The notes: a model not told the origin generated them from the sequence alone. DNA of 64,000 nt from Lachnoclostridium sp. UBA5725 (GCA_002419585.1 DIGJ01000013.1:1-64000); one strand, 5' to 3'. Positions 15,707 to 25,223 are shown, numbered from the stretch's first letter. Made by a program: numbers and translations.

Positions 15707-17014
15707 ATGAAAAAAAGAATTTTAGCAATGATGGCAGTAATCGCATTGGGGGTTAGCTCACTTTCAGGATGTGGCAACTCAGGAGAAAAAGAAGCAACTA
15801 CAACGGATACAAAAGAAGCAACAACAGATGAAGCTGCTTCTACAGACGAGGTAATCACACTTAATTTCCCTTGTATCTGGGTAGGTACTGACAGTAAAGC
15901 AGCCGTATTTGGCAAGATGGTAGAAGGATTTAACCAAGAATTTGCTGGGAAGTATCAAGTAGTAATAGAAGAACAGACCGATTACGATTTTTACAGAGAC
16001 AAAATTAGAACATCGATTTCAACAGGTGCAGCACCAGATATCTTTACATCAGATAGTATGGAAGATCTAAAATTATATGCAGAGTCTGGAAAATTGATGG
16101 ACTTAACAGAATTTCTTGGTGGAGACGTTGCCAGCCGGTTTACAGGAACTACCATTGAAGATTCAAAAATTAATGGTGCAAACTTTGCAATGCCTTATGA
16201 AATGGCAGTTGTTCCAATTATGTTTAACAAGAAATTATTAAATGATGCAGGAATTACTGCAATCCCAACTTCTTATGATGAATTATGGACAGCATGTGAT
16301 GCACTCAAAGCAAAAGGAGTTTTCCCTACAACACAGATGACAAATGATAATGCTTGGACCTCTATGCTTTGGTATTCCTATGCAGTAGCTGCATGTGGTG
16401 GCGCAGATGCTTATAGCAAGGGTCTTGAAGATCCTGCATTTTTACAAGCAGCAGAAATTATGCAAAAAATGTTTACTTATACATCCTCTGACGCAGTTGG
16501 AGCAGATGCGAGTGTTGTTAATGGACATTTCTTTAATGAAAGAGCAGCAATCTATGTAAATGGTTCTTGGATTCTTGGAAGAATTAAAACAGAAGGCGTT
16601 GAAGGTCTTTATGATAATTTGGAATTAAGCCCTGGATTAAGCAAAGATGGACAAAATGGTGGTGCTTATGTAAATGCAGTACAGGCTTACTTTGCAGCAG
16701 GAAAGCAGGATGATCCTAAAAAACAAGAAGCAGTAAAAGCATTCTTTGAGTATATTACAAATCAGGACCGCGTTCTTGAATTAGCAAATTCATCTGGATC
16801 ACTTTTTGCAATCGATATCGATGCAACTAAAATTGAAAATACATTACAAGCTACGATCGTAGCACAAAGCCAGGCGGCTCCATTTATGGTACCTTACTTC
16901 CAGGCATCTGTACCAACTGCAGTTGCAAATGCTTTCCCTAGTGCTTTAGAAGCATTGGTTTTGGGTGATATCACTCCAGAAGGTTTCATCGAGCAATTAC
17001 AAGCAGCTCAATAA
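15707..17014 (+). CDS. ABC transporter sugar-binding lipoprotein
   Basis: A 435-residue family-1 extracellular solute-binding protein. A signal peptide ends in the lipobox LSGC (Cys22), then a Thr/Glu/Ala-rich linker and a two-lobe binding domain (GAAPDIFTSDSMEDLKLYAE; W-rich ligand region). It captures a saccharide outside the membrane and passes it to the permeases downstream. Its place ahead of a sulfoquinovosidase suggests SQ or sulfoquinovosyl glycerol as ligand, as for SmoF-type proteins of other SQ operons, but no sulfonate-contact residue can be assigned by eye. AGGAAGG at 15691-15697 fits ATG 15707. An intercistronic hairpin follows. Confidence 0.85.
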   Translation: MKKRILAMMAVIALGVSSLSGCGNSGEKEATTTDTKEATTDEAASTDEVITLNFPCIWVGTDSKAAVFGKMVEGFNQEFAGKYQVVIEEQTDYDFYRDKIRTSISTGAAPDIFTSDSMEDLKLYAESGKLMDLTEFLGGDVASRFTGTTIEDSKINGANFAMPYEMAVVPIMFNKKLLNDAGITAIPTSYDELWTACDALKAKGVFPTTQMTNDNAWTSMLWYSYAVAACGGADAYSKGLEDPAFLQAAEIMQKMFTYTSSDAVGADASVVNGHFFNERAAIYVNGSWILGRIKTEGVEGLYDNLELSPGLSKDGQNGGAYVNAVQAYFAAGKQDDPKKQEAVKAFFEYITNQDRVLELANSSGSLFAIDIDATKIENTLQATIVAQSQAAPFMVPYFQASVPTAVANAFPSALEALVLGDITPEGFIEQLQAAQ

Positions 17015-17025
17015 CAGAATGCATA

Positions 17026-17057
17026 GAGACTGTTTGGAACATCTTCCAAACAGTCTC
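17026..17057 (+). other. intercistronic hairpin after binding-protein gene
   Basis: GAGACTGTTTGGAA (17026-17039) pairs perfectly with 17044-17057 around a 4-nt loop. There is no U-run after it, so it is more likely a 3' mRNA stabiliser than a terminator, letting the binding protein be made in excess of the permeases, as known for malE-type operons. Confidence 0.75.
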
Positions 17058-17075
17058 ATTTAAAGGAGGTCCAAC

Positions 17076-17945
17076 ATGAAATTAAAAAAGGATGAACGAA
17101 TCGGCATAATATTATTTTTACTTCCGGCAATGATTTTGTTTGTTGCATTTTTTGTACTTCCAATTGCATTTATTGCAATCATGAGTTTATTCGAATGGAA
17201 TGGAATCACAAAAGGAACGTTTTCTGGTTTTTCAAATTATGCAAAAATATTTTCTGACCATGTGTTTTGGAAGAGTTTAAGAAATAACGTTGTATGGGCA
17301 TTTTCCGCTTGCTTTATTCAGGTACCACTTGCTTTGTTGATGGCATTGATTTTATCGAAGAAACCAAAATTTTGGAAGTTTTTTAGAACCGTATATTTCT
17401 TTCCACAAGTTATTTCAGGTATTGCAATCGCAACCTTGTGGTCAGCAATCTATAATAGTGAATTTGGATTGTTAAATGGAATTTTAAAGGCAGTAGGGTT
17501 TGGATCCGTGGCTAAAAACTGGCTGGGAAATCCCCACACTGCATTTATCTGTATCTTGATTTATGGTTTATTTTACATAGGGTATTATATGGTAATCATG
17601 ATGGCTGGAATAACCAGTATTGATGAGACTTACTATGAAGCAGCTAAAATCGATGGTGCGAATGCGTTTCAAATGGATTGGCATGTAACGATTCCGTTGA
17701 TCAAATATTCAATCTCAACTTGTGTTACTTTGGCTGCTGTATTTGGACTGCGAACATTCGAACAAGTATATCTATTAACGAATGGTGGACCAGCAAATCG
17801 TACAAGCGTACTTGTTCTTTATTTATATAACCAAATGAGAAATAATAACTACGGAGGTGCAAATGCCTCCAGTGTTATGTTGATTTTGACCGGAGCTGTT
17901 GTTATCGTATTAATTCGAAAAATATTTTCTAACAAAGAAGATTAG
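17076..17945 (+). CDS. ABC sugar permease, MalF/UgpA type
   Basis: A 289-residue inner-membrane permease with about six helices. The EAA loop that contacts the ATPase is EAAKIDGANAFQMDWHVTIP (about residues 187-206). It pairs with the next gene to form the channel for the lipoprotein at 15707. AAAGGAGG at 17063-17070 gives strong initiation. No ATP-binding subunit is encoded in the locus, so a shared MsmK-like ATPase elsewhere must energise it, which is common for CUT1 systems of Firmicutes. Confidence 0.9.
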   Translation: MKLKKDERIGIILFLLPAMILFVAFFVLPIAFIAIMSLFEWNGITKGTFSGFSNYAKIFSDHVFWKSLRNNVVWAFSACFIQVPLALLMALILSKKPKFWKFFRTVYFFPQVISGIAIATLWSAIYNSEFGLLNGILKAVGFGSVAKNWLGNPHTAFICILIYGLFYIGYYMVIMMAGITSIDETYYEAAKIDGANAFQMDWHVTIPLIKYSISTCVTLAAVFGLRTFEQVYLLTNGGPANRTSVLVLYLYNQMRNNNYGGANASSVMLILTGAVVIVLIRKIFSNKED

Positions 17946-17957
17946 GAGGAGACCGTT

Positions 17958-18791
17958 ATGAATACAGTAAAAAAAGGATTGTTTGGCTTTTTAAAATGGT
18001 TTTTGATAATTTTCTTTGCTATATATACTTTGTTTCCATTGGTTTGGCTATTTGTTACTTCCCTGAAGACCAATGCAGAGTATTTTGCAAATCCATTTTC
18101 AATACCGGCGATTCCACAGTTTCAAAATTATATCAATGCATTTTCCCAGGCAAACCTTGGACGAATGATCTTTAATTCAGTTACCGTTGCATTTATTGCA
18201 ACCTTTGTAAACATCATGGTAGCAGCAATGGCATCTTATGCATTGTCCCGCTTTAAGTTCAAAGGAAGAGAAGTTATATTTGCACTGTTTTCAGCAGGAG
18301 TTATGGTTCCGCTGAATGCATTAATGGTTCCATATTTTACAATATTTAGTAAAGTGGGATTACTCGATTCATTGAATTCTCTTCGTATCTTATATGCAGC
18401 AATTGGATTACCATTATCTATATTTATCGTTCGAGGCTTTATGGATTCTTTTCCTAGAGAAATTGAAGAGGCAGCTTATGTCGATGGATGTGGCTTTTTT
18501 GGCAGATTCTTTAAAATTGTTCTTCCGCTTACAAAAACAGGATTAGTAACGGCTGCAACCTTCCAGTTTTTGACCTGTTGGAATGAATTTGTTTATGCAA
18601 ATCTTTTAACATCATCACCGGAAACGAAAACCATTCAGATTGGAATCCGATATTTTACCAACCAGTTTACCACAGACTATGTATCGATGTATGCAGCAAT
18701 TGTCATCGCGATTATACCAAGTATTGTTGGATATATGTTGTTCCAGGAACAGATTATTTCCGGACTGACAAGTGGCGCAGTAAAAGGATAG
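17958..18791 (+). CDS. ABC sugar permease, MalG/UgpE type
   Basis: A 277-residue permease with six helices and the EAA loop EEAAYVDGCGFFGRFFKIVLP (about residues 173-193, read as EEAAYVDGCG then FFGRFFKIVLP). It starts 12 nt after the first permease behind AGGAGGAG. It forms the heterodimeric pore with the MalF-like subunit; substrate inferred as for the binding protein. Confidence 0.9.
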   Translation: MNTVKKGLFGFLKWFLIIFFAIYTLFPLVWLFVTSLKTNAEYFANPFSIPAIPQFQNYINAFSQANLGRMIFNSVTVAFIATFVNIMVAAMASYALSRFKFKGREVIFALFSAGVMVPLNALMVPYFTIFSKVGLLDSLNSLRILYAAIGLPLSIFIVRGFMDSFPREIEEAAYVDGCGFFGRFFKIVLPLTKTGLVTAATFQFLTCWNEFVYANLLTSSPETKTIQIGIRYFTNQFTTDYVSMYAAIVIAIIPSIVGYMLFQEQIISGLTSGAVKG

Positions 18792-18814
18792 CATTCAAAA
18801 AAGTGAGGTTACTT

Positions 18815-20806
18815 ATGAAAGTTATGACAGAAAACGAAAGCTTTTCCCTCCTTCAAGATGAAAAAATAAGGCTGTTTCATTCCAAGGATAAGCCAATGAT
18901 TTATGTAGGAATTGGCGAAGAAACCGTTAACATGTATCGTGGTAATTTTAAAATAGAAGATTATGTTACACAACGTATACCATTAGAAAATCTTACGATT
19001 GATAAGATAGAAGATGGTTGTGTCCTTAATTTTGACGAAACGATCGAAGCAAAGGTGAGCGTTAAGGATGATATGTTTGTGATTGATTTTACATGTTTTA
19101 ATCCAAAAATCAATCGATTTTGGCTTCGCTTGCCTTGTGATTTAGAGGAATCTTTCTACGGATGCGGCGAACAAATGTCATACTTTAATCTTCGTGGCAG
19201 ACAGTTTCCTTTGTGGACATCGGAACCAGGAGTAGGGCGAGACAAAACTTCTTATATGACATTTCGTTGTGATGTAGATAACCAATCGGGTGGTGATTAT
19301 TATAATACAAATTATCCACAGCCAACGTATGTGTCAAGCAATCGCTACTATATACATGTAGACTCTACTGCTTATGGTGTTTTTGATTTCCGTAAAAATG
19401 ACTTTGTAGAACTACAAATGTGGGAAGTACCAAAACAGATTCGCTTCGAGTCTGCAAAAAGTTTTCCCCTTCTTTTAGAAAAGATAACGCAGTATTTTGG
19501 CAGACAGCCTTTATTACCAGACTGGATTTATGAAGGAGCTATTTTGGGACTACAAGGTGGAACGCAGCGTGCATTTTCGCTCGCAGAAAAATCCCTCGAA
19601 ATGGGAATAAAAGTAGCAGGTATTTGGTGTCAGGACTGGGAAGGAAAAAAAGTAACTTCTTTTGGAAAACGTCTTTTGTGGGACTGGCGCTGGAATGAAG
19701 AAATGTATCCAGGGTTACCAGAAAAGATGAAAGAATATGACGAAAAGGGAATTCGTTTCTTTGGTTATATTAACCCATATCTGGTGAAGGAAGGTACACT
19801 TTATCAAGAAGGAAAGAAAAATCAGTACTTTGCTACCAAAGAAGATGGCAGTGACTATCTGGTTGACTTTGGAGAATTTGATTGTGGAGTGGTTGATTTT
19901 ACAAACCCAGAGGCGTATGCTTGGTTTAAAGAAATCATAAAAAAGAATTTAATTGAATTTGGACTAAGTGGATGGATGGCAGATTTTGGAGAATATCTAC
20001 CAACCGATCTTAAATTATATGATGGAAGTGATCCAATGATTGAACATAATCATTGGCCAGCGCTTTGGGCAAAGTGCAATTATGATGCCTTAGTGGAAAC
20101 TGGAAAATTGGGCGAAGTGGTGTACTTTATGCGAGCTGGTGCGAAGGGAACACAAAAATATTGTCCACTATTATGGGCAGGAGACCAATGTGTTGATTTT
20201 TCGATGCATGATGGATTGGCTACCGTAATCGTTGGAGCTTTGAGCTCTGCCATGATGGGTTGTGGACTTCATCATAGTGATATTGGTGGATATACTTCGC
20301 TGTATGAAAATGTGAGAACCAAAGAAGTATTTCTTCGATGGGCAGAAATGGCAACATTTACACCGGTTATGCGTACGCACGAAGGGAATCGTCCGGATAC
20401 CAATTTCCAATATTATGAAGATGAAGATACGATGAAGGAGTTTGCTAGACTTACAGATATTCATGTAATGTTGACTCCTTATCTAAAAGATATCGTAAGC
20501 GAGAATGCCGAAAAAGGAATACCAGTACAGCGTCCATTGTTTATCCATTATGAAGAGGATAAAAAGGCATACCAGATACAAACCGAGTACTTATTCGGCA
20601 GGGATCTATTGGTGGCACCTGTGTTTTTAGAAAATAAAGAAACATGGACGGTATATCTTCCGGAGGATGAATGGGTTCATCTATGGACTGGGGATTCATT
20701 CGAACAAGGAGAACATGAAGTTATGGCACCAATGGGAAAAATACCGGTGTTCTACCGTAAAAACTCAAAGTATTGCAGTCTTTTTGAAACGATTGGCAAG
20801 ATGTGA
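18815..20806 (+). CDS. yihQ: sulfoquinovosidase (GH31)
   Basis: A 663-residue cytoplasmic GH31 enzyme closely like E. coli YihQ throughout the catalytic half (GWMADFGEYLPTD, HNHWPALWAKCNYDAL, HHSDIGGYTSL, MRTHEGNRP). With a constant offset of 15 from YihQ it keeps every signature residue: nucleophile D390, acid/base D457 and the sulfonate pocket Q247, Q273, R286, W289 and Y493. It should hydrolyse alpha-sulfoquinovosides such as sulfoquinovosyl glycerol to SQ with retention. The frame extends to a GTG at 18803, but GTGAGG there is the ribosome site for ATG 18815. It follows the permeases by 23 nt. YihQ numbering is from memory. Confidence 0.93.
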   Translation: MKVMTENESFSLLQDEKIRLFHSKDKPMIYVGIGEETVNMYRGNFKIEDYVTQRIPLENLTIDKIEDGCVLNFDETIEAKVSVKDDMFVIDFTCFNPKINRFWLRLPCDLEESFYGCGEQMSYFNLRGRQFPLWTSEPGVGRDKTSYMTFRCDVDNQSGGDYYNTNYPQPTYVSSNRYYIHVDSTAYGVFDFRKNDFVELQMWEVPKQIRFESAKSFPLLLEKITQYFGRQPLLPDWIYEGAILGLQGGTQRAFSLAEKSLEMGIKVAGIWCQDWEGKKVTSFGKRLLWDWRWNEEMYPGLPEKMKEYDEKGIRFFGYINPYLVKEGTLYQEGKKNQYFATKEDGSDYLVDFGEFDCGVVDFTNPEAYAWFKEIIKKNLIEFGLSGWMADFGEYLPTDLKLYDGSDPMIEHNHWPALWAKCNYDALVETGKLGEVVYFMRAGAKGTQKYCPLLWAGDQCVDFSMHDGLATVIVGALSSAMMGCGLHHSDIGGYTSLYENVRTKEVFLRWAEMATFTPVMRTHEGNRPDTNFQYYEDEDTMKEFARLTDIHVMLTPYLKDIVSENAEKGIPVQRPLFIHYEEDKKAYQIQTEYLFGRDLLVAPVFLENKETWTVYLPEDEWVHLWTGDSFEQGEHEVMAPMGKIPVFYRKNSKYCSLFETIGKM

Positions 20807-20824
20807 TTTGAATAGGAGGAGAAA

Positions 20825-22165
20825 ATGAAAGAATTTCAAGTGGCTTATATTCCGGTCGGAGTACCCACGTTTCACTTAGAAAGTGCTCAGATTGAATTTG
20901 AAGAAAGCATTCAATTGCTTCATTCGATTAGTGATGATGTGATTTTTCCGGATAAAATGTTATTGACGATGGAAGATTTGACTTCCTTCCTGGATACCAT
21001 TTCACCAGACTTTATTGTATTACAAAATATTACATTTGCAAATGCAGCTTATGCTAGTGAAGTGTTAAAGCGTTTTGATTGTCCGCTCATTCTTTGGACA
21101 TTACGTGAACCTGTCATTGATGGTGGAAGATTACGACTCAATTCCTTGACTGGCGCATACTCTGCAGCAAATGCCATAAAATCATTCCGTGAAGGTGAAT
21201 TCGAGTATGTCTTTGGATCACCAAAAGAAGACGAAGTAAAGACGGAACTGAGTGCTTCGATTCGTGCAGCAAAGATGAAAAAGGATTTAACACAGCTTAC
21301 ATTGACAGCAATTGGTCATACACCGCAAGGATTTGGATTTGGACGTGCACTCGATATCGATTTATTAAAAACATTTGGGGTAACCTTAGAATCAATCGAA
21401 GCGAGGGAATTGATAGACCGTGCAAAAGGATACAGTGAAGAAGAGTGTGCTGCATATTTAGAATCAGCGAATCATAAAATGAAAAATTTATCCTCGACAC
21501 CAGAAAAAAATCGTACCGATTTTGCCCGATTATTCAAAGCGTATTCGGATTATATCAAAGAACATCATGTAGGTGCGATTTCCTCTAGGTGCTGGCCAGA
21601 CTTTTTTACCGCTTTTGGCACTCCAGTTTGTGCGGTTCTTGCGATGTTAAATGATGAGGGAATTGCTGCAAGCTGTGAAACAGATGTTTATGGCGCCCTG
21701 AGTATGTATATTGGACGAAAGCTTACGAATCAACCAACCTTTTTTGGGGATCCAGTTTCTCTTGATGAAAAGGAAAATACGATTACATATTGGCATTGTG
21801 GTATGGCAGCTTGTTCTCTCGCAAGATCGGATACGGGGGCGGAAGTCGGAGTTCATCCAAATCGTAAGATCGGACCTACGATGGAATTTGGATGTAAGCC
21901 TTGTGACAAAGTTACGGTATTTCGTGTGGGAAGAGATGCAAATGGAAAGTTCCGTTTCTTCCTTATGGATGGAGAAGCACTTGATAAACCAAAGCAGTTT
22001 TTAGGGGCTTCCATCGTAGTAAAAGCGGAACATAATGCAAAAGATATTGTTTGTCAATCTGTGAAAATGGGATTTGAACCACATTTTGCAGTTATTTATG
22101 GAAATGTTTCCAGAGAAATCGAGATGTTGGCACATATGCTTCGAATTGAAGTTTGCAAGTTTTAA
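20825..22165 (+). CDS. L-fucose/arabinose-isomerase-like protein, candidate SQ isomerase
   Basis: A 446-residue member of the fucose-isomerase-like family. Typical segments are SRCWPDFFTAFGTPVCAVLA (about 254-273), ASCETDVYGAL (282-292) and ITYWHCGMAAC (320-330). E285, D309 and H324 are probable divalent-metal ligands. The family interconverts aldoses and ketoses, and the pathway needs SQ to be isomerised to sulfofructose; this is the only aldose-ketose isomerase of suitable type in the locus. The assignment rests on family plus context. GGAGGAG precedes the ATG, 18 nt after the sulfoquinovosidase stop, and a terminator follows, so it is the last gene of the operon. Confidence 0.8.
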   Translation: MKEFQVAYIPVGVPTFHLESAQIEFEESIQLLHSISDDVIFPDKMLLTMEDLTSFLDTISPDFIVLQNITFANAAYASEVLKRFDCPLILWTLREPVIDGGRLRLNSLTGAYSAANAIKSFREGEFEYVFGSPKEDEVKTELSASIRAAKMKKDLTQLTLTAIGHTPQGFGFGRALDIDLLKTFGVTLESIEARELIDRAKGYSEEECAAYLESANHKMKNLSSTPEKNRTDFARLFKAYSDYIKEHHVGAISSRCWPDFFTAFGTPVCAVLAMLNDEGIAASCETDVYGALSMYIGRKLTNQPTFFGDPVSLDEKENTITYWHCGMAACSLARSDTGAEVGVHPNRKIGPTMEFGCKPCDKVTVFRVGRDANGKFRFFLMDGEALDKPKQFLGASIVVKAEHNAKDIVCQSVKMGFEPHFAVIYGNVSREIEMLAHMLRIEVCKF

Positions 22166-22173
22166 GAAAATCG

Positions 22174-22229
22174 AAAAGAGGGTATTACAAAATTAGAATG
22201 AAAGTTCTGATTTTGTAATATCCTCTTTT
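22174..22229 (+). terminator. long hairpin terminating the ABC/SQase operon
   Basis: Arms 22174-22198 and 22205-22229 pair over 25 bp around a 6-nt loop. The two non-Watson-Crick positions are both G-U pairs in the plus-strand RNA. The right arm ends in TTTT. Confidence 0.75.
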
Positions 22230-22255
22230 GTGATGCAATCTTTTTGTACTATTAT

Positions 22256-22284
22256 TTTACCATAAAAGCAAATTATAATATAGT
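22256..22284 (+). promoter_or_regulatory. candidate promoter for methyltransferase
   Basis: TTTACC (22256-22261), 17 bp, TATAGT (22279-22284), about 65 bp before the start codon. Confidence 0.45.
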
Positions 22285-22351
22285 CTGTTATTTCAGAAAT
22301 TACTATACTAATATTTAAGTGGATTCTAATTAACCAACAATGGAGGAGCTT

Positions 22352-22963
22352 ATGAAAATAATTTTTAGACAAACACCGTTATATAAATTTTTGAACTTTT
22401 GCAACCAGAGTGACTTGGAGAAAAGTGTATTGGATTTAGGAGCAGGTGGCAACTGTCCACCACTAGCTCTCTTTCACGATTTTGGTTATAAAACATATGG
22501 TATCGAATATAGTGATTCGCAAATTGAATCTTCTCACGCTTTTTCAAAAGAACATAAGTTAGAACTTAATATATCAAAAGGAGACATGAGAAAACTTCCG
22601 TTTGAAAATGAGTCCATTAGTTTTATATATTCGTTTAATACAATTTTTCACATGAAAAAAGAAGATATCGCAAAAACAGTCGAAGAAATAAAAAGGGTTT
22701 TAAGGCCCGGCGGAATAAGTTTTATAAACTTTCTTTCCATTAATGATGCTGATTTTGGTCAAGGCGAGAAAATTGGAGAAGGTGAATTTTTACAGGGTGA
22801 AGATGGAGAAACGGTTATACATACTTATTTTAAGGTAGAAGAGGCCGATCAATATTTTAAAGATATGAAACTGTTGTTGAAGGAAAATAGGATAATAGAA
22901 CGAATATATGATGGTGAAATGATAAAACAAGGGTATATTGATTATATTGTTCAAAAAATATAA
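22352..22963 (+). CDS. class I SAM-dependent methyltransferase
   Basis: A 203-residue Rossmann-fold methyltransferase. Motif I is VLDLGAGGNCPP (about residues 28-39), the acidic ribose contact is in YGIEYS, the motif III-like region is KGDMRKLPFENESISFIYS, and RVLRPGGISFINFL follows. The target is unknown; it most resembles UbiE/YcgJ-type small-molecule methylases. GGAGG at 22342-22346 lies before ATG 22352; the upstream ATG at 22340 overlaps this site and is unlikely. The stop is 20 nt before the next gene, so the two may share a transcript. Confidence 0.8.
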   Translation: MKIIFRQTPLYKFLNFCNQSDLEKSVLDLGAGGNCPPLALFHDFGYKTYGIEYSDSQIESSHAFSKEHKLELNISKGDMRKLPFENESISFIYSFNTIFHMKKEDIAKTVEEIKRVLRPGGISFINFLSINDADFGQGEKIGEGEFLQGEDGETVIHTYFKVEEADQYFKDMKLLLKENRIIERIYDGEMIKQGYIDYIVQKI

Positions 22964-22983
22964 TGGGGGAGGGATGGCAGTAT

Positions 22984-23859
22984 ATGAAAAATAACAAATG
23001 GGGAACTATAGTGACGGTGATACTGTTAATTTTATCAGGGATAATCATATTATTAGCAATGTTCTATTTTGTTATTACAAAGGAAGATGCTGCTTTCTTA
23101 GAAAAAAAATCAATGGAAGAAACGAATACTGTAACAAAAGAAAAAGATGAAATAAAAGAAATAGGAAAAGCAGACAAAACAGTGAATGCAGATGAAGCTG
23201 AAGAAATAGACAATGAAACTGTAAACGCAAGTAATAATACAGGGGGGAATGAGATAAAAGCGATGGACAACAAAAAAGTTTTTGAAATACAAAACATTAC
23301 AGATGAAATTTTCGAGCGAATGAAAGGTAAATCTTATAAAAAAGATTGTACGATCCCTATAGAGGATTTGAAGTATCTTACCTTATCCTACTATGGATAT
23401 GATGGAAATACCCATACAGGAGAGATGATTGTAAACGCTTTGATCGCTGAAGACACCTTGCAAATCTTTCAAGAGCTATATGAAGCGAAGTATCCTATTG
23501 AACGAATGGAGCTTGTCGATGCATATGATGCGGACGACATCGCTTCAATGGAAGCAAATAATACCTCTGCATTTAATTTTCGCTATATTGAGGGTACTAC
23601 TCGTTATTCAAATCATGCAATGGGATTTGCAATCGATATTAACCCACTGTATAATCCATATGTGAGAAACAAAGATGGCAAAGAAGATGTTCTTCCGGTA
23701 ACAGCCAAAGCTTATTCGGATCGAACGACGGATTGCATGTATTATATAAAAAAAGATGATATCTGTTATCAGATATTTACAAAGTATGGCTTTACATGGG
23801 GTGGAGAATGGAACAATAGCAAGGATTATCAGCATTTTGAAAAAATTATAGAGAAGTAG
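22984..23859 (+). CDS. membrane-anchored M15-family peptidoglycan peptidase
   Basis: A 291-residue protein: one N-terminal membrane helix (TIVTVILLILSGIIILLAMF), a long Glu/Lys/Asn-rich linker (about 35-95), and a C-terminal peptidase M15C domain. The zinc site is visible in YSNHAMGFAIDIN (His and Asp) and KDYQHFEKI (His). Relatives such as CwlK cut L-Ala-D-Glu links or trim D-Ala in peptidoglycan. The protein would act on the outer face of the membrane. The GGGGGAGGG at about 22965-22973 suits ATG 22984 rather than the first in-frame ATG. It precedes a DD-carboxypeptidase gene, a fitting neighbour. Confidence 0.8.
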   Translation: MKNNKWGTIVTVILLILSGIIILLAMFYFVITKEDAAFLEKKSMEETNTVTKEKDEIKEIGKADKTVNADEAEEIDNETVNASNNTGGNEIKAMDNKKVFEIQNITDEIFERMKGKSYKKDCTIPIEDLKYLTLSYYGYDGNTHTGEMIVNALIAEDTLQIFQELYEAKYPIERMELVDAYDADDIASMEANNTSAFNFRYIEGTTRYSNHAMGFAIDINPLYNPYVRNKDGKEDVLPVTAKAYSDRTTDCMYYIKKDDICYQIFTKYGFTWGGEWNNSKDYQHFEKIIEK

Positions 23860-23925
23860 CTACTTTGAATAAATGAAGTTATAAATTCATATAAATGTAA
23901 TAATCTGCAAAAAGGAAGAAAAAAT

Positions 23926-25188
23926 TTGAAGTTGAATAAAAAATATAAATTGGTGAAAGTGATTATTTTATCTATTATCTTACTATTTACAAGTACTGCA
24001 AAATTGAATGCTTCCGAAGTTGAAACACCAGATGAATTAAAAAACCTGTACGCAGCGGCAGTTTGTTTGATGGATGCCGAAAGCGGACGGGTTTTATTTG
24101 AAAAGGGTGGAGAAAAACAGCTGCCAATGGCAAGTACAACAAAGATTATGACCTGTATTGTAACGCTTGAGAATGCCGATGTAACAAAGCTAGTTACCAT
24201 TTCAAAGAAAGCAGCCAGGCAGCCGGATGTACAACTGAATGTAAATACAGGTGAACAATACGTGTTAAAGGACTTACTATACTCCCTCATGCTAGAATCG
24301 CATAATGATGCTGCAGTTGCTATCGCGGAACATGTTGGGGGCAGTGTGGAAGGATTTGCAGATCTAATGAATCAAAAGGCAAAAGCCCTTGGTTGCAAAA
24401 ATACATACTTTATAACACCAAATGGTCTGGATGCCCAAAATGCTGGTGGAACGCATTCGACTACGGCAGTTGATCTGGCAAAAATAATGTCATACTGCAT
24501 AGGGAAATCACCAAAAACAAGTGAGTTCCTTGAAATTACAAGAAGTGCAAATTATAATTTTACAAATAAAGTAACCAAGGAGGACGGTACGGTATCAAAT
24601 GGTAGCCGTTCTTTTTCGTGTCGTAATCACAACGCATTTCTTAGCATGATGGAGGGAGCTTTATCTGGAAAAACTGGCTTTACTGGAAATGCTGGCTATT
24701 GTTATGTAGGAGCGCTACAACGAGACGGGAAAACATTTGTCGTATCATTATTAGCTTGTGGATGGCCAAATAATAAAACCTATAAATGGGCGGATACAAA
24801 GAAGCTAATGAATTATGGAATTAAAAATTATGAATATATGCCATTTGACCGCATTCCTATTAATGAAAGTAAATTGATACCTATTGAAGTCTTAAACGGA
24901 CAGACGGAGGAAATTGGGGCGAAATCCATGGCAACGCTTGCTGTCATTTATGATAAAAAAAACAAGGAAGATGGTATTCTCATAAAAAAAGATGAGAAGA
25001 TACAAGTTAAGTATGATGTGAAGGAGTCCTTGGATGCACCAGTTGAAATAGGGGAAAAGGTTGGATCGATACAATATATCTTAAATGACAAGATTCTCAA
25101 AGAAAATTCTATCATTGTCACAAATTCCATTCGTAAAATTGATCTACTTTGGTGCATAGAAAAGATATGGGGATTGTATTGTATCTGA
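23926..25188 (+). CDS. dacF: D-alanyl-D-alanine carboxypeptidase (S11, DacF/PBP5-like)
   Basis: A 420-residue penicillin-binding protein. The three active-site motifs are STTK (in MASTTKIMT), SHN (in LESHNDAAVA) and KTG (in LSGKTGFTG). A signal peptide (VIILSIILLFTSTAKLNAS) is followed by the peptidase domain to about residue 290, a PBP5 C-terminal beta domain, and a hydrophobic/amphipathic end (IDLLWCIEKIWGLYCI) for membrane attachment. It removes the terminal D-Ala of muropeptides. The start is an uncommon TTG at 23926, set by AAAGGAAG at 23911-23918. The symbol is by family; dacA- or dacB-type paralogues are possible. Confidence 0.85.
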   Translation: MKLNKKYKLVKVIILSIILLFTSTAKLNASEVETPDELKNLYAAAVCLMDAESGRVLFEKGGEKQLPMASTTKIMTCIVTLENADVTKLVTISKKAARQPDVQLNVNTGEQYVLKDLLYSLMLESHNDAAVAIAEHVGGSVEGFADLMNQKAKALGCKNTYFITPNGLDAQNAGGTHSTTAVDLAKIMSYCIGKSPKTSEFLEITRSANYNFTNKVTKEDGTVSNGSRSFSCRNHNAFLSMMEGALSGKTGFTGNAGYCYVGALQRDGKTFVVSLLACGWPNNKTYKWADTKKLMNYGIKNYEYMPFDRIPINESKLIPIEVLNGQTEEIGAKSMATLAVIYDKKNKEDGILIKKDEKIQVKYDVKESLDAPVEIGEKVGSIQYILNDKILKENSIIVTNSIRKIDLLWCIEKIWGLYCI

Positions 25189-25223
25189 TTTAAGAATAAG
25201 TCGAATTAACTATGACGAAAACA

